A stretch of DNA of 64,000 bases, taken from assembly GCA_965233675.1 (NCBI GenBank), contig OZ247498.1, positions 4,526,001 to 4,590,000 on the forward strand. The letters run 5' to 3'. The notes under the pieces were generated by a model. That model saw nothing but the letters and a program-made list of their open reading frames with translations. It was not told the DNA's origin and ran no database searches. Position 1 is the first letter of the stretch. Each line of letters opens with the position of its first letter. The position numbers were made by a program, and so were the translations under genes. Origin of the DNA: SZUA-309 sp965233675 (GTDB lineage: Bacteria > Pseudomonadota > Gammaproteobacteria > Pseudomonadales > Azotimanducaceae). Shown here piece by piece: positions 63,718-64,000 of the stretch.

Positions 63718-64000
63718 ATGCGGCATTGGATGCGCCACAGGTCGGCACGCTGGCTTGTACTTTCCGGAGTGCTTGCACTGTTCTCGAACGTCTCGGTAGC
63801 AGCGGAGCATGACGGAACGGCCGAGGCAGAGGTCCGGGCGCTGGCGGTCATGGAAGCCTTTCTGGCAGCGTTCAACGCCCGGGACGAAGAAGCCTGGGCT
63901 GACACCCTGGTGTTCCCTCACGTGCGCTTAGCCAGCGGCACGGTCGCGGTTTATGACAACAGAGACGAATTTATCGCCGCCATGGATCTCGATGCCTTTG
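63718..64000 (+). CDS. Exported SnoaL/NTF2-like protein (partial, runs off the window)
   Basis: An open frame starts at ATG 63718 behind TAGGAGG and continues past the window end. It encodes a signal peptide (MRHWMRHRSARWLVLSGVLALFSNVSVAA) and the beginning of a cone-fold domain: ALAVMEAFLAAFNARDEEAWADTL and FPHVRLASGTVAVY. This is the usual start of SnoaL/nuclear-transport-factor-2-like proteins. It is divergent from the TPR gene, and its function is unknown. Confidence 0.75.
   Translation, partial: MRHWMRHRSARWLVLSGVLALFSNVSVAAEHDGTAEAEVRALAVMEAFLAAFNARDEEAWADTLVFPHVRLASGTVAVYDNRDEFIAAMDLDAF

Overview
The window reads as chromosomal DNA from a GC-rich gammaproteobacterium. Genes are tightly packed with many 4-bp ATGA stop/start overlaps, and GTG or TTG starts are common. 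The gene order ubiE-ubiJ, hslVU, a SPOR protein, priA, rpmE, mrcA (ponA), pilMNOPQ, aroK, aroB, damX, with gltB/gltD nearby, is from memory the core order of Pseudomonas and its relatives. A cytosolic-type malate dehydrogenase, TauD-type dioxygenases and a Ser/Thr kinase with an ECF sigma factor do not settle the order or family. I see no rRNA or tRNA gene, insertion sequence, prophage or CRISPR array.

Layout. 1-4.6 kb (minus strand): ubiquinone genes ubiJ and ubiE, a DUF971 protein, the HslVU protease behind a sigma-32-like promoter, and a SPOR protein. 4.65-7.2 kb: priA, divergent from rpmE, which has a clear promoter and terminator. 7.4-11.9 kb: an M48 metalloprotease and a large calcium-repeat lipoprotein. 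12.0-23.0 kb: the class A penicillin-binding protein, divergent from the type IV pilus operon pilMNOPQ, then aroK-aroB-damX. 23.1-25.2 kb: three small envelope proteins. 25.2-31.3 kb: gltB-gltD on the minus strand. 31.6-42.1 kb is the most unusual stretch. A minus-strand ECF sigma factor and a TPR Ser/Thr kinase (with an exported protein of unknown function downstream) face a plus-strand operon. That operon encodes a Tat-signal protein with five perfect LPGDMF repeats, an FAD oxidoreductase, a LolA-like exported protein, a DUF3592 membrane protein and a NUDIX hydrolase. 42.2-49.1 kb: malate dehydrogenase, two divergent crotonases, two DUF2147 paralogues, an MBL hydrolase, a membrane phosphoesterase and a cupin/phosphomannose-isomerase-like protein. 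49.1-52.0 kb: DNA alkylation repair (an Ada-AlkA fusion and Ogt), then a TetR regulator preceded by three near-identical palindromes. 52.0-58.6 kb (minus strand): aroA, a methyltransferase-like protein, syd, a Spy/CpxP-like protein, a possible anti-sigma factor, an ECF sigma factor, an EF-hand protein, greB and an AAC(3)-family protein. 58.7-64 kb: a membrane protein, mtnA with a class II aldolase, two tandem TauD dioxygenases, a TPR protein and a partial exported protein.

How the genes work together. Several blocks are envelope functions: pilus, peptidoglycan synthesis, SPOR proteins, envelope proteases and secreted calcium-binding proteins. Two separate ECF sigma factors sit next to exported proteins, which suggests two envelope-signalling loci. 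A second theme is short tandem DNA repeats of 12, 13, 15 or 18 bp, found at eight places. Most are near gene starts or ends, and where coding they keep the frame.

The best candidate for something undescribed is the sigma/kinase/LPGDMF-repeat/flavoprotein locus. Its function cannot be read from the sequence. The TetR gene with three spaced operator-like palindromes is the clearest regulatory novelty.
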